DNA of 64,000 nt from RGIG1681 sp045594425 (GTDB taxonomy: Bacteria > Bacillota > Clostridia > Christensenellales > UBA1242), in NCBI GenBank assembly GCA_045594425.1, contig JAZNYK010000003.1:3660-67659 (forward strand). Reading direction: 5' to 3'. The notes below the pieces were generated by a model. That model did no database searches, was not told the DNA's origin, and was given only the letters and a program-made list of their open reading frames with translations. Below are positions 1-8,802 of the stretch, piece after piece. The first letter of the stretch is position 1, and each line of letters starts with the position of its first letter. Both the position numbers and the translations under genes were made by a program.

Positions 1-752
1 AGGGCGTGGTCAAAGGTTAATATATTTACTTTTTTACCACCATATCCAGTAGTGTGTTTGGTGTAATCAAATGTTGGATTTGAATAATATATGCCGTGTT
101 TATTATATTTATCATCTTCGATTCTAACGCAGCAAGACAGGTGATTAGTATAAGTTTGCTTTTCAAAATCATACACACCCTCTGTTTGTAATGTGCAAGG
201 AATTTCAAGTTTATTAAGTATTGTAAACAGTAATGTTGCAAAACCTGCGCAAACAATTTTATCTCCATTTAAAACACCGATAGGGTTTCTTGAAACTTGT
301 GGGTTATCAGAATCTTTTTCTTCCATATAAACCCTGTTTACAACATAGGTGTATGCGTATAAAAACTTTTCTAAATTTGATAATTTTTGTCCCTCAACAT
401 TTGCAGATGAGATTTCGCTAACAATGTTGTTAATCTGTCTGCTTGCAGAAAGGGCTTCTTCAACCGAGAATAGTTCGTCAAATGTTAATTCTTTTTTATA
501 CTTTTCTCTTGCTATTGTTACGTTTTCTAAAAGAATTTTTATTTCATCTTCATTATATAAATACTCAAACGAAGAATAATTATTTCCTTTGTTGCTAAAA
601 CCAGATAAAATTGTTATGTTTGAGTTTGGAAAATTTTGAAGAATAAAAACAAGCAGGTCTTTATTTAAAACAACTTCTTTTGTTAATTTCAAATCAACAC
701 CGTCTTGAATTTGTTTTAGGCTTTCTATGGTAGTTTCCTTTGTGATAAACAT
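1..752 (-). CDS. Transglutaminase-like superfamily protein, 3'-truncated by window edge
   Basis: An open frame runs on the minus strand from an ATG at 752 off the left edge of the window (about 250 codons seen, no stop). GAGGTG lies 7 nt upstream of the start. The N-terminal 130 residues are helical and unfamiliar. The second half reads VCAGFATLLFTIL, then NHLSCCVRIED, then YYSNPTFD. This fits the Cys-His-Asp order of transglutaminase/protease-like folds, with the Cys at the start of a helix. Such proteins are peptidases or protein crosslinkers, and no substrate can be inferred here. There is no signal peptide, so it is probably cytosolic. It is divergent from the glycogen operon. The family call rests on motif spacing only. 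Confidence 0.6.
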   Translation of the reverse strand, partial: MFITKETTIESLKQIQDGVDLKLTKEVVLNKDLLVFILQNFPNSNITILSGFSNKGNNYSSFEYLYNEDEIKILLENVTIAREKYKKELTFDELFSVEEALSASRQINNIVSEISSANVEGQKLSNLEKFLYAYTYVVNRVYMEEKDSDNPQVSRNPIGVLNGDKIVCAGFATLLFTILNKLEIPCTLQTEGVYDFEKQTYTNHLSCCVRIEDDKYNKHGIYYSNPTFDYTKHTTGYGGKKVNILTFDHA

Positions 753-774
753 AATGTACACCTCAATTAACGTA

Positions 775-804
775 ATTGTATCATAATAAGAGCACACAAG
801 GCAA
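775..804 (-). promoter_or_regulatory. Putative sigma-A promoter for the transglutaminase-like gene
   Basis: On the minus strand TTGCCT (804-799) and TACAAT (780-775) are separated by 18 nt, placing a start about 15-20 nt before the Shine-Dalgarno. The rest of the 753-1020 gap is very AT-rich. On the plus strand it has TTGACA at 887-892 with TAAAAT at 907-912, but the 14-nt spacing is too short to call a malQ promoter with confidence. Confidence 0.4.
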
Positions 805-1020
805 CATAAAAAAATAAAACAAGAATATGTCAAGTGTTTTTTACTGATTTTTTGGTATTTATTTTTTAATTTTTGCATATTTTTAATTGACAAAATTTAA
901 TTTTTGTAAAATCGAAAATAAATCTCAAAAAATAATTAAAAATAAATAAAAAATGTTTTACATAATACCTAAATTAATGTAAAATAAAATAGTAAAATAA
1001 TGGGTAAAAAGGAAGATTAT

Positions 1021-2463
1021 ATGGAAAGAGGTTGTGGAATTTTACTACCTATATCATCACTCCCAAACAAGCATGGGTTTGGATGTTTTTCTCATGAGGC
1101 TTATGATTTTATTGATTACCTAAATTCTTTGGGTATGAAATATTGGCAAATTCTTCCACTTGGCCCAGTTGATGGTGTGGGCTCACCATACAGCAGCGTG
1201 TCTGCATTTGCTGGTGAACCACTTTATATTGACATCGAAAGCATTTTGGATGAAAGTGAACTTGCGCTTTACAAACTTTCTTCAGACCTTTCATTCGAAG
1301 AGTATAGAACAAGAAAAATGGAAGCACTTAAATATGTTTTTAGCAAACTTTATTACATCACAAATATCGACAAGTTTGTTGAAGAAAATGAAAGTTGGGT
1401 TTATGACTATGCTGTTTATATGACATTAACAGATAATTTAAAAACCACTTTTTCAGACTTTCCTCCTGAATATAAAGACACTGAATCACCTGAAACAATT
1501 GAGTTTATAAAAACACATCAAGAAGAAATTGTTTATTACATTTTCTTACAATACTTGTTTTATGAACAATGGCAAAACATAAAAGCCTATGCAAATTTCA
1601 AGGGCATAAAAATCATTGGAGATGTTCCAATTTATTGCCCAATGAACAGTGCTGATATGTATGCAAACAAAAAATGTTTCATGCTTAATGACGAAGGCGT
1701 GCCAACCTATATTTCTGGTGTGCCTGGTGACTATTTTAATCCAGATGGTCAAATTTGGAATAATCCACTTTATGACTATGATTATATGAAGCAAACCAAG
1801 TTTGATTGGTGGATTCGCCGTATGAAACACTGCTCAAAATTATATGACATTACAAGAATCGACCACTTCCGTGGTTTTGAATCTTTCTTTGCTATTCCTT
1901 ATGGTGAAACCACTGTAAAAAATGGCGTTTATATGAAAGGTCCAGGCATGGATATATTTGATGAGTTTTATAAAAACGGAATCAGAGATTTAATTTTGGA
2001 AGACCTTGGTCAAATTTCATTTGCTGTTCGTGCGCTTCGCAGAAGAACAGGTTTGGCAGGCATGAAGGTTATGCAGTTTGCGTTTGATGGTGACACTAAA
2101 AACACGCACCTCCCACATGATTACGAAAAGAATTCGGTTGCATATCTTGGCACACACGACAATGACACCTTTATTGGTTTCCTTGCAGACAGTGAACAAA
2201 AAAATTATTTCTGCAACTATTTCCACTTACCAAAAAATGTTGAAAACGATGTTGTAACAAAGGTTGCAATTGACAATCTTTTATCAACCAATTCGGTTGT
2301 GTGCATCCTTACAATGCAAGACATTTTGTGTGAAGGAAGTGAAAGCAGAATCAACACTCCTGGAACAAATGAGGGCAACTGGATATACAAACTTCGTCCA
2401 GATTACAAAGAAGCAAAAATCAATAGATATATTAAACAATTAATTAAAAATAAAAACAGATAA
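1021..2463 (+). CDS. malQ: 4-alpha-glucanotransferase (amylomaltase, GH77)
   Basis: Transfers maltooligosaccharide segments between alpha-1,4-glucans in the cytosol, recycling short chains from glycogen or maltodextrin breakdown. The 480-residue protein shows GH77 landmarks: SPYSSVSAFAGEPLYID near residue 55, the nucleophile in DITRIDHFRG (Asp281), the acid/base in ILEDLG (Glu327) and GTHDND (Asp380). An ATG at 1000 is in frame but has no Shine-Dalgarno. AAGGAAG sits 5-6 nt before the ATG at 1021, so I start there. It is first in a five-gene operon, with the branching enzyme gene 12 nt downstream. Length is normal for the family. Confidence 0.93.
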   Translation: MERGCGILLPISSLPNKHGFGCFSHEAYDFIDYLNSLGMKYWQILPLGPVDGVGSPYSSVSAFAGEPLYIDIESILDESELALYKLSSDLSFEEYRTRKMEALKYVFSKLYYITNIDKFVEENESWVYDYAVYMTLTDNLKTTFSDFPPEYKDTESPETIEFIKTHQEEIVYYIFLQYLFYEQWQNIKAYANFKGIKIIGDVPIYCPMNSADMYANKKCFMLNDEGVPTYISGVPGDYFNPDGQIWNNPLYDYDYMKQTKFDWWIRRMKHCSKLYDITRIDHFRGFESFFAIPYGETTVKNGVYMKGPGMDIFDEFYKNGIRDLILEDLGQISFAVRALRRRTGLAGMKVMQFAFDGDTKNTHLPHDYEKNSVAYLGTHDNDTFIGFLADSEQKNYFCNYFHLPKNVENDVVTKVAIDNLLSTNSVVCILTMQDILCEGSESRINTPGTNEGNWIYKLRPDYKEAKINRYIKQLIKNKNR

Positions 2464-2475
2464 AAGGAAAGATAT

Positions 2476-4830
2476 ATGGAAAAATCAAAAGAAATATATT
2501 TGTTTCAACAAGGCACATATTACCATGCTTACAACTTTATGGGGTGTCATCCAGAAAATGGTGGTGCATGGTTCAGAGTTTGGGCTCCAAAAGCAAAAGA
2601 AATAAGTGTTGTTGGTGACTTTAATGGTTGGGACGCAAATGCTCACAAACTTTCAAGAATTGATGAAAGTGATGTTTGGGAAGTTTTCGTTTCAAGTGTT
2701 AATCAATTCGATAACTATAAATATCAAGTTCTTGGCGCAGATGGAATCACAAGATACAAAGCAGACCCATATGCTTTCCATAGTGAAACAAATGGTGCAA
2801 CTGCATCAAAAGTTTATGACCTTGCAGATTTTGATTGGTCAGATAAAAAATATTATGAAGAAAAAGCAATTGAAAACCATTTTGAAAAACCTATGAACGT
2901 TTATGAAGTTAACCTTCTTTCATGGAAAAAACATGAAGACGGTTCAAACTACACATACCGTGAACTTGCAGAAGAACTTGTTCCATACGTTAAAGAAATG
3001 GGTTACACACATATTGAATGTATGCCACTTACTGAATATCCATTTGAAGGTTCTTGGGGCTACCAAGTAACAGGCTACTTTTCAGTAACAAGCAGATTTG
3101 GAACTCCAGATGATTTTAGATATTTTGTTAACAAATGTCACGAAAACAAAATCGGCGTAATTCTTGACTGGGTTCCAGCACATTTCCCAAAAGACGAACA
3201 TGGTTTGGTTGAATGGGATGGCAGTTATTGCTACGAAAATCAAGGTTGGGACAGAATGGAATTTGTCGGTTGGGGAACCAGAAGGTTTGACTACGGCAGA
3301 ACTGAAGTTCAATCATTTTTAATAAGTTCCGCAACATTCTTCTTGGATAAATTCCATGTGGATGGCTTAAGAGTTGACGCTGTTGCTTCAATGCTTTATC
3401 TAGACTACGATAAAAAAGAAGGTGAATGGATTCCTAACGAATATGGTGAAAACAAAAACCTTGAAGCAATTGCTTTCTTAAGAAAACTTAATTCCGTAAT
3501 TTTAACAGAATATCCAAGTGCATTAATGATTGCTGAAGAATCAACCGCTTGGCCAATGGTTACAAAGCCAGGTTATATCGGTGGTTTAGGCTTCAATTAT
3601 AAATGGAACATCGGTTGGATGAACGACACACTCTCATATGTTCAAACCGACCCATATTTCAGAAAAGATTGTCACAACAAATTAACATTTTCGATGTTCT
3701 ATGCATTTTCAGAAAACTTCATTCTTCCAATTTCACATGACGAAGTTGTTTATGAAAAGAAGTCACTTCTAAACAAAATGTATGGTGACTATAACCAAAA
3801 GTTCGATTTAATGAGAGCATTTATGATGTATATGTTTGCTCATCCAGGCAAAAAACTTTCTTTCATGGGAAATGAATTTGCACAGTTTGATGAATGGAAT
3901 CACACAAAAGGCATTGATTTCTTGCTTCTTGAATTTGAAAAGCATAACAAAATGTTCTCATTCACAAAAGAACTTAATCACACATATTTAAACAATAGTG
4001 AACTTTATGAAATCGACTATTCATGGGAAGGTTTCAGATGGCTCACAGCAGACGATAATGAACACAACATTGTTGCTTTTGAAAGAAAGAACAAAGCAGG
4101 TGAAACAATCGTTTGTATTGCAAACTTCTCACCTGTCAGAAGAGAGCATTACAGAGTTGGTCTTGATGCTGGCAGATATGAAGAAATCTTAAACTCAAAC
4201 AATTCAGCGTTTGGTGGAAATGGCAGACACTATGGAACAATCGAAAGTTATGCTGTTCGTGTTAACGGTTGGGAAAATTCAATCGAACTAACACTTGAAC
4301 CAAACTCTGCTGTATATTTCAAAAAGAAAGACTTGTCACTTACAATCAAAGCAAAATTTAGTGATATTAATGAAAATAAACAAAGCACTCCAGCAATGGA
4401 AGCCAAAAACGTTGTTTCAAAAATAATTGAAGCAAAAACCGCAGGAAACGACATCTTTAACATGGAAAATTTTGAAGAAAAATTTATTCCAGTTGAACTT
4501 GTTCATAACAATGATGATTTGCAATATGCAAACGTCAAACCAGAAGAAACACCAGTTCCTGCAAAAAGGCCAAAAGGTAGACCAAGAAAACCAGTTGACC
4601 CAAACGAAGCCTTAAAACCAAAAAGGCCAAAGGGCAGACCAAGAAAACCGGTTGATCCAAACGAAGCCTTAAAACCAAAAAGACCAAAAGGTAGGCCAAG
4701 AAAGCCAGTTGACCCAAACGAAGCATTGAAGCCAAAAAGACCAAAGGGCAGACCAAGAAAACCAATTGACCCAAACGAAGCCTTAAAACCAAAAAGGCCA
4801 AGGGGCAGACCAAGAAAGGAAACAATTTAA
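2476..4830 (+). CDS. glgB: 1,4-alpha-glucan branching enzyme with C-terminal AT-hook-like repeat tail
   Basis: Introduces alpha-1,6 branches into glycogen. Residues 25-115 form the N-terminal beta-sandwich (CBM48-like, GDFNGWD). The GH13 barrel follows with DWVPAHF, GLRVDAV (nucleophile Asp301), MIAEEST (Glu354) and ISHDEV. The all-beta C domain ends near residue 620. Residues 621-696 are a linker rich in Lys, Glu, Asn and Pro. Residues 697-784 consist of a 19-residue unit containing KRPKGRPRKP, present four times in full and once in part (KRPRGRPRK). The usual family length is 630-760 residues, so this tail is an addition. The core matches DNA-binding AT-hooks. It sits between malQ and glgA in one operon. 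Confidence 0.95.
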   Translation: MEKSKEIYLFQQGTYYHAYNFMGCHPENGGAWFRVWAPKAKEISVVGDFNGWDANAHKLSRIDESDVWEVFVSSVNQFDNYKYQVLGADGITRYKADPYAFHSETNGATASKVYDLADFDWSDKKYYEEKAIENHFEKPMNVYEVNLLSWKKHEDGSNYTYRELAEELVPYVKEMGYTHIECMPLTEYPFEGSWGYQVTGYFSVTSRFGTPDDFRYFVNKCHENKIGVILDWVPAHFPKDEHGLVEWDGSYCYENQGWDRMEFVGWGTRRFDYGRTEVQSFLISSATFFLDKFHVDGLRVDAVASMLYLDYDKKEGEWIPNEYGENKNLEAIAFLRKLNSVILTEYPSALMIAEESTAWPMVTKPGYIGGLGFNYKWNIGWMNDTLSYVQTDPYFRKDCHNKLTFSMFYAFSENFILPISHDEVVYEKKSLLNKMYGDYNQKFDLMRAFMMYMFAHPGKKLSFMGNEFAQFDEWNHTKGIDFLLLEFEKHNKMFSFTKELNHTYLNNSELYEIDYSWEGFRWLTADDNEHNIVAFERKNKAGETIVCIANFSPVRREHYRVGLDAGRYEEILNSNNSAFGGNGRHYGTIESYAVRVNGWENSIELTLEPNSAVYFKKKDLSLTIKAKFSDINENKQSTPAMEAKNVVSKIIEAKTAGNDIFNMENFEEKFIPVELVHNNDDLQYANVKPEETPVPAKRPKGRPRKPVDPNEALKPKRPKGRPRKPVDPNEALKPKRPKGRPRKPVDPNEALKPKRPKGRPRKPIDPNEALKPKRPRGRPRKETI
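4564..4827 (+). repeat. Tandem 57-bp coding repeat (AT-hook-like units) in glgB
   Basis: Units start at 4564, 4621, 4678 and 4735 (57 bp each), and a partial fifth starts at 4792. Each encodes K-R-P-K-G-R-P-R-K-P followed by V/I-D-P-N-E-A-L-K-P. Copies differ at silent positions (AGG/AGA, GGT/GGC, TTA/TTG), so the repeat is not a very recent or artefactual expansion. The protein sequence is conserved while the DNA drifts. Confidence 0.95.
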
Positions 4831-4865
4831 ATTTTTATAAAAAATCATTATAACTAGGAGAAGTT

Positions 4866-6347
4866 ATGGAAAAAACAACAAAAACAACAAAAACAAAAAA
4901 GGCAACAATTGAAATTAAAAAGAAAGTTTTATTTGTTGCTTCTGAAGCCCAACCTTTTTGTGCTACAGGCGGACTCGCTGACGTTTGCGGAAGTCTTCCA
5001 AAAGAAATAAAAAGAGAAGACCCATCAGTGGATATCAGAACAATCATTCCACTTTACAGCAACATTCCAGCGTGCTTTAGAAAAGACTTCAAGTTCATTG
5101 GTCACACTTATGTTACACTCTCTTGGAGAAAAGAATATTGTGGTGTGTTTGAATATGACTATGAAGGCGTAAAATATTATTTTATTGATAACGAAAAATA
5201 TTTCAAACGTGACGGTGGTGAATATGGTTACTTTGATGATTGTGAAAGATTTGCTTTCTTTGCAAGAGCAGTGTTAGACATTCTTCCAATCATTGATTTC
5301 TTCCCAAATATCTTGCACGTTAACGATTGGCAATCAGCAATGATTCCAGTATATCTTAAAACCATTGGTTGGTCAGATGAAAGATATGGTGCAATCAAAA
5401 CAATCTTGCAAATCCACAACATTCAATATCAAGGCAGATATGGCACACAAGTTATCGGTGACGTTTTAGGTTTAAGCGAAAAAGACGCAAGCCTTGTAAC
5501 ATATGATAACGACTGTAATATTTTGAAAGGCGCTATTGTAACTGCTGACAAAATCATCACTGTTAGTCCAACATATGCTGAAGAAATCAAAACACCTGAA
5601 CACAGCAACGGACTTCATGAAATCGTAAAACAAAATGCTTATAAACTTCGTGGTATTTTGAATGGCCTTGACTATTCATTCTATAATCCAGAAACTGATA
5701 AAGTTATTTACACAAATTATTCAGTTGGAAACATGGATAACAAAGCAAAAAATAAAGAATTATTACAAAAAGAAATGGGTCTTGAAGTTACCCCAGACAA
5801 ACCAATCATTGCATTCTGCTCAAGAATGAATGTTACAAAAGGTTTTGACCTTGTAAAAAGTTGTATTGAAAACCTCATCAACGAACTTGATATTCAATTT
5901 GTTGGGGTTGGTTCTGGTGACAGAGAATACACAGACTTCTTTAACTATCTTAACAACAAATATCCAAGCAAAGTTCATGTAACTCTTGGATACAGCCTTG
6001 AAATTGGCAAAAAGATTTATTCAGGTTCAGATATTTACATCATGCCATCAATCACAGAGCCTTGTGGTCTTTCACAAATTGTAGCAAGCCGTTATGGTGT
6101 TGTTCCAATTGTTAGAGAAGTTGGTGGTTTGAAAGATACAATCAAAGACTTTGGTTGTGAAGGTGGCGGAAATGGCTACACTTTCACAAATGCTTTTGTT
6201 AGCGACCTTGAATATTCAATCAGAAGAGCAGTTGAAGACTTTAAAGATAAAGAAGGCTGGGCTAAAAAGATTGAAACCGTTATGACAATTGACTTTAGTT
6301 GGAATAAAACAGCAAAAGAATACATTGAAACTTATAATGAATTATAG
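4866..6347 (+). CDS. glgA: Glycogen (starch) synthase, GT5
   Basis: Elongates alpha-1,4-glucan from a nucleotide-glucose donor, normally ADP-glucose. The protein has 493 residues. A Lys/Thr-rich leader of about 18 residues precedes the first strand VLFVASEAQPF. The donor-site motif reads ATGGLADV (residues 33-40), where the classical motif is KTGGL. The GT5 C-terminal half has FCSRMNVTKGFDL and TEPCGLSQIVASRYG. The start has AGGAG 6 nt upstream. It lies 35 nt after glgB and 8 nt before glgP, so it is co-transcribed. No ADP-glucose pyrophosphorylase (glgC/glgD) is in this operon, so the donor must be made elsewhere. Confidence 0.95.
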   Translation: MEKTTKTTKTKKATIEIKKKVLFVASEAQPFCATGGLADVCGSLPKEIKREDPSVDIRTIIPLYSNIPACFRKDFKFIGHTYVTLSWRKEYCGVFEYDYEGVKYYFIDNEKYFKRDGGEYGYFDDCERFAFFARAVLDILPIIDFFPNILHVNDWQSAMIPVYLKTIGWSDERYGAIKTILQIHNIQYQGRYGTQVIGDVLGLSEKDASLVTYDNDCNILKGAIVTADKIITVSPTYAEEIKTPEHSNGLHEIVKQNAYKLRGILNGLDYSFYNPETDKVIYTNYSVGNMDNKAKNKELLQKEMGLEVTPDKPIIAFCSRMNVTKGFDLVKSCIENLINELDIQFVGVGSGDREYTDFFNYLNNKYPSKVHVTLGYSLEIGKKIYSGSDIYIMPSITEPCGLSQIVASRYGVVPIVREVGGLKDTIKDFGCEGGGNGYTFTNAFVSDLEYSIRRAVEDFKDKEGWAKKIETVMTIDFSWNKTAKEYIETYNEL

Positions 6348-6355
6348 GAGTTATT

Positions 6356-8779
6356 ATGTTAACAAAAACACAAATGCTTTCAGCAGAAAAGCACTTAACT
6401 GAATATTTGTTAAAACATTATGGCAAAAATTTGGATACCGCCAGCGCAGAGCAACTTTATCTTGCTCTTGCTGGTGTTGCCAAAGAAACATTGTGGAACA
6501 AGCGTTTGAAAAGTTACAACAAAAACAACATTGACCACAAAACCGTTCACTATATGTCAATTGAGTTTTTAATTGGAAGAAACTTAAGAAACCACCTTTG
6601 GAATTTGGGGCTCGATAAGTTTTATACAGAACTATTAAAAGAGCATGGCAAAGACATTTCAGAGGTTTATGACATCGAAAAAGATGCGGGGCTCGGAAAT
6701 GGTGGTCTTGGCAGACTTGCAGCGTGTTTTATGGATTCTCTTGCAACTCTTGGCTACAAAGCATTTGGACACTGCATAAAGTATGAATATGGTTTGTTTA
6801 ACCAAAAAATCATTGACGGAAGACAAGTTGAAAAACCAGATGAATGGCTTTCAACTGGCGATGTTTGGCTTGAAAAACGCCGTGACCAAGCAGTTGACAT
6901 TTTGATTGGTGGAACATTAAAACAAACCTATGAAAATGATAGACTTGGATATGAAAACATTAACCCAACAGTTATCAGAGCCATTCCATATGACATGATG
7001 GTTAGTGGTTATGACACAACAAACACAGCAATTTTGCGTTTGTGGGAGGCTCGTGGAATCAACAAGTTCAACATCAAAAAATTTGATGGTGGTGAATATG
7101 TTGAAGCGTTAAGAGAAAAGGACGAACTTGAAGCACTTAACAAAGTTTTGTATCCTTCAGACAATACAGACAAAGGCAAAAAATTAAGACTTATTCAAGA
7201 ATATTTCTTGGTGTCTGCTGCAATGCAAGACATTTTGACAGATTATTTTGAAAGAGAAAAAAATCTTAAAAATATTGCAAAAAGAATTTCTATTCACATC
7301 AACGACACTCATCCAGCACTTTGCATTCCAGAACTTATGCGTCTTTTGATTGATAAGTATGGTTATGGTTGGGATGAATCTTGGGCGGCTGTTCAAAGCA
7401 TCATGAGTTACACAAACCACACAATTTTGTCAGAAGCACTTGAAGTTGTTAATATGTCAACAATCGAAAACATTGTTCCAAGAATTGCTATGATTATTCG
7501 TGAACTTGACAGACGTTTCAGAATTGAACTTAATGACTTTATCAAAAATGACCCACGCCGTGTTGAATCAATGTCAATCATTAGCGGTGGAAGGGTGTTT
7601 ATGGCAAATATGTCAATCTATGCTTCACACACAGTTAATGGTGTTGCAAAAATTCACACACATATTTTAAAAACAAGATTGTTCCATCCATATGTTGAAA
7701 TTTATCCAGATAAATTTAAAAACATCACAAATGGTGTAACACATCGTAGATGGATTTCTCAATCAAACCCAAAACTTGATGAACTTATCACATCGCTTAT
7801 TGGCACTGGTTATTACACAAAGCCAAACGAACTTTCAAAACTAGACGAGTTTCTTGACGATAAAGAAGTGTTGAAAAAAGTTCATGATATCAAGTTTGAA
7901 AACAAAAAAAGATTTGCTGATTATCTTAAAAAGACACAAGGTATTGAAATCGACCCAACCTGGCGTTTTGATGTTCTTGTAAAACGTATTCACGAATACA
8001 AACGTCAACTTATGAACGTTTTGAGAATTATTTATCTTTGCAACAAAATTCGTGAAAATCCAAATGAACCAGTAACCCCACAAGTGTTTATCTTTGCGGG
8101 CAAGGCTGCTTCTGGTTATACAATGGCAAAGCGTATCATTAAACTCATCAATCAACTCTCGGTTGAAATTAATAATGACCCACTTCTTTCAAGCAAACTT
8201 AAAGTTGTGTTTGTTGAAAACTACAGTGTAACGGTTTCAGAACTTTTGATGCCAGCAACCGAAGTTACTCAACAAATTTCACTTGCAGGAAGAGAGGCTA
8301 GTGGAACAGGCAACATGAAAGCCGTTGCAAACGGTGCACTTATGATGTGCACAATCGATGGAGCAAACATCGAAATTGCAGACCAAGTTGGTGTTGAAAA
8401 CACATTTGAATTTGGTTTGGTTGCAGAAGACGTTGAAAAAATTAAAAATCGTGGCTATAACGCAACTGATTATTATATTGCAAGTCAAAAAGTTAGAAGT
8501 GTTGTAGACAAACTTAATTCTGGTCTTGGTGGCGAAACATTCAGCGATATTGTTGAATATTTGCTTGGACACGCAGATTATAAAGACTCTTATATGTGTC
8601 TTGCAGATTTCGAATCATTTATTGATGCTCATTACAAAATGGATAAGGCTTATGCTGACCAAGAATGGTGGAGCAAAAAATCATTGCATTGTATTGCATC
8701 AATGGGACACTTCTCATCAGATAGGTCTATTGAAGAATATGTTCAAAAGATTTGGAAACTCGAAAAAAATAAATTCTAA
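6356..8779 (+). CDS. glgP: Glycogen/alpha-glucan phosphorylase, GT35
   Basis: Releases glucose-1-phosphate from the non-reducing ends of glycogen using phosphate and pyridoxal phosphate. Its 807 residues are standard for the family. The N-terminal part has MSIEFLIGR and DAGLGNGGLGRLAACFMDS. The PLP-binding region reads EASGTGNMKAVANGAL, with the Lys that forms the Schiff base. IDGANIEI follows. The start is preceded by AGGAG, 8 nt after glgA. Having synthase and phosphorylase in one transcript means synthesis and degradation are set together transcriptionally and must be balanced by metabolites. Confidence 0.96.
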   Translation: MLTKTQMLSAEKHLTEYLLKHYGKNLDTASAEQLYLALAGVAKETLWNKRLKSYNKNNIDHKTVHYMSIEFLIGRNLRNHLWNLGLDKFYTELLKEHGKDISEVYDIEKDAGLGNGGLGRLAACFMDSLATLGYKAFGHCIKYEYGLFNQKIIDGRQVEKPDEWLSTGDVWLEKRRDQAVDILIGGTLKQTYENDRLGYENINPTVIRAIPYDMMVSGYDTTNTAILRLWEARGINKFNIKKFDGGEYVEALREKDELEALNKVLYPSDNTDKGKKLRLIQEYFLVSAAMQDILTDYFEREKNLKNIAKRISIHINDTHPALCIPELMRLLIDKYGYGWDESWAAVQSIMSYTNHTILSEALEVVNMSTIENIVPRIAMIIRELDRRFRIELNDFIKNDPRRVESMSIISGGRVFMANMSIYASHTVNGVAKIHTHILKTRLFHPYVEIYPDKFKNITNGVTHRRWISQSNPKLDELITSLIGTGYYTKPNELSKLDEFLDDKEVLKKVHDIKFENKKRFADYLKKTQGIEIDPTWRFDVLVKRIHEYKRQLMNVLRIIYLCNKIRENPNEPVTPQVFIFAGKAASGYTMAKRIIKLINQLSVEINNDPLLSSKLKVVFVENYSVTVSELLMPATEVTQQISLAGREASGTGNMKAVANGALMMCTIDGANIEIADQVGVENTFEFGLVAEDVEKIKNRGYNATDYYIASQKVRSVVDKLNSGLGGETFSDIVEYLLGHADYKDSYMCLADFESFIDAHYKMDKAYADQEWWSKKSLHCIASMGHFSSDRSIEEYVQKIWKLEKNKF

Positions 8780-8802
8780 ACAAAAGCAAAGGGGCGCAGT
8801 TT

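Noticed and set aside
4535..4825. Minus-strand frame made of repeated Leu/Phe/Val units opposite the glgB tail
   Set aside because: It is the antisense of the AT-hook repeat; it has no ribosome site, and the sense frame is the clear continuation of GlgB.
4564..4827. Tandem 57-bp units as a CRISPR or satellite
   Set aside because: Repeats are contiguous, coding, and in frame without spacers.
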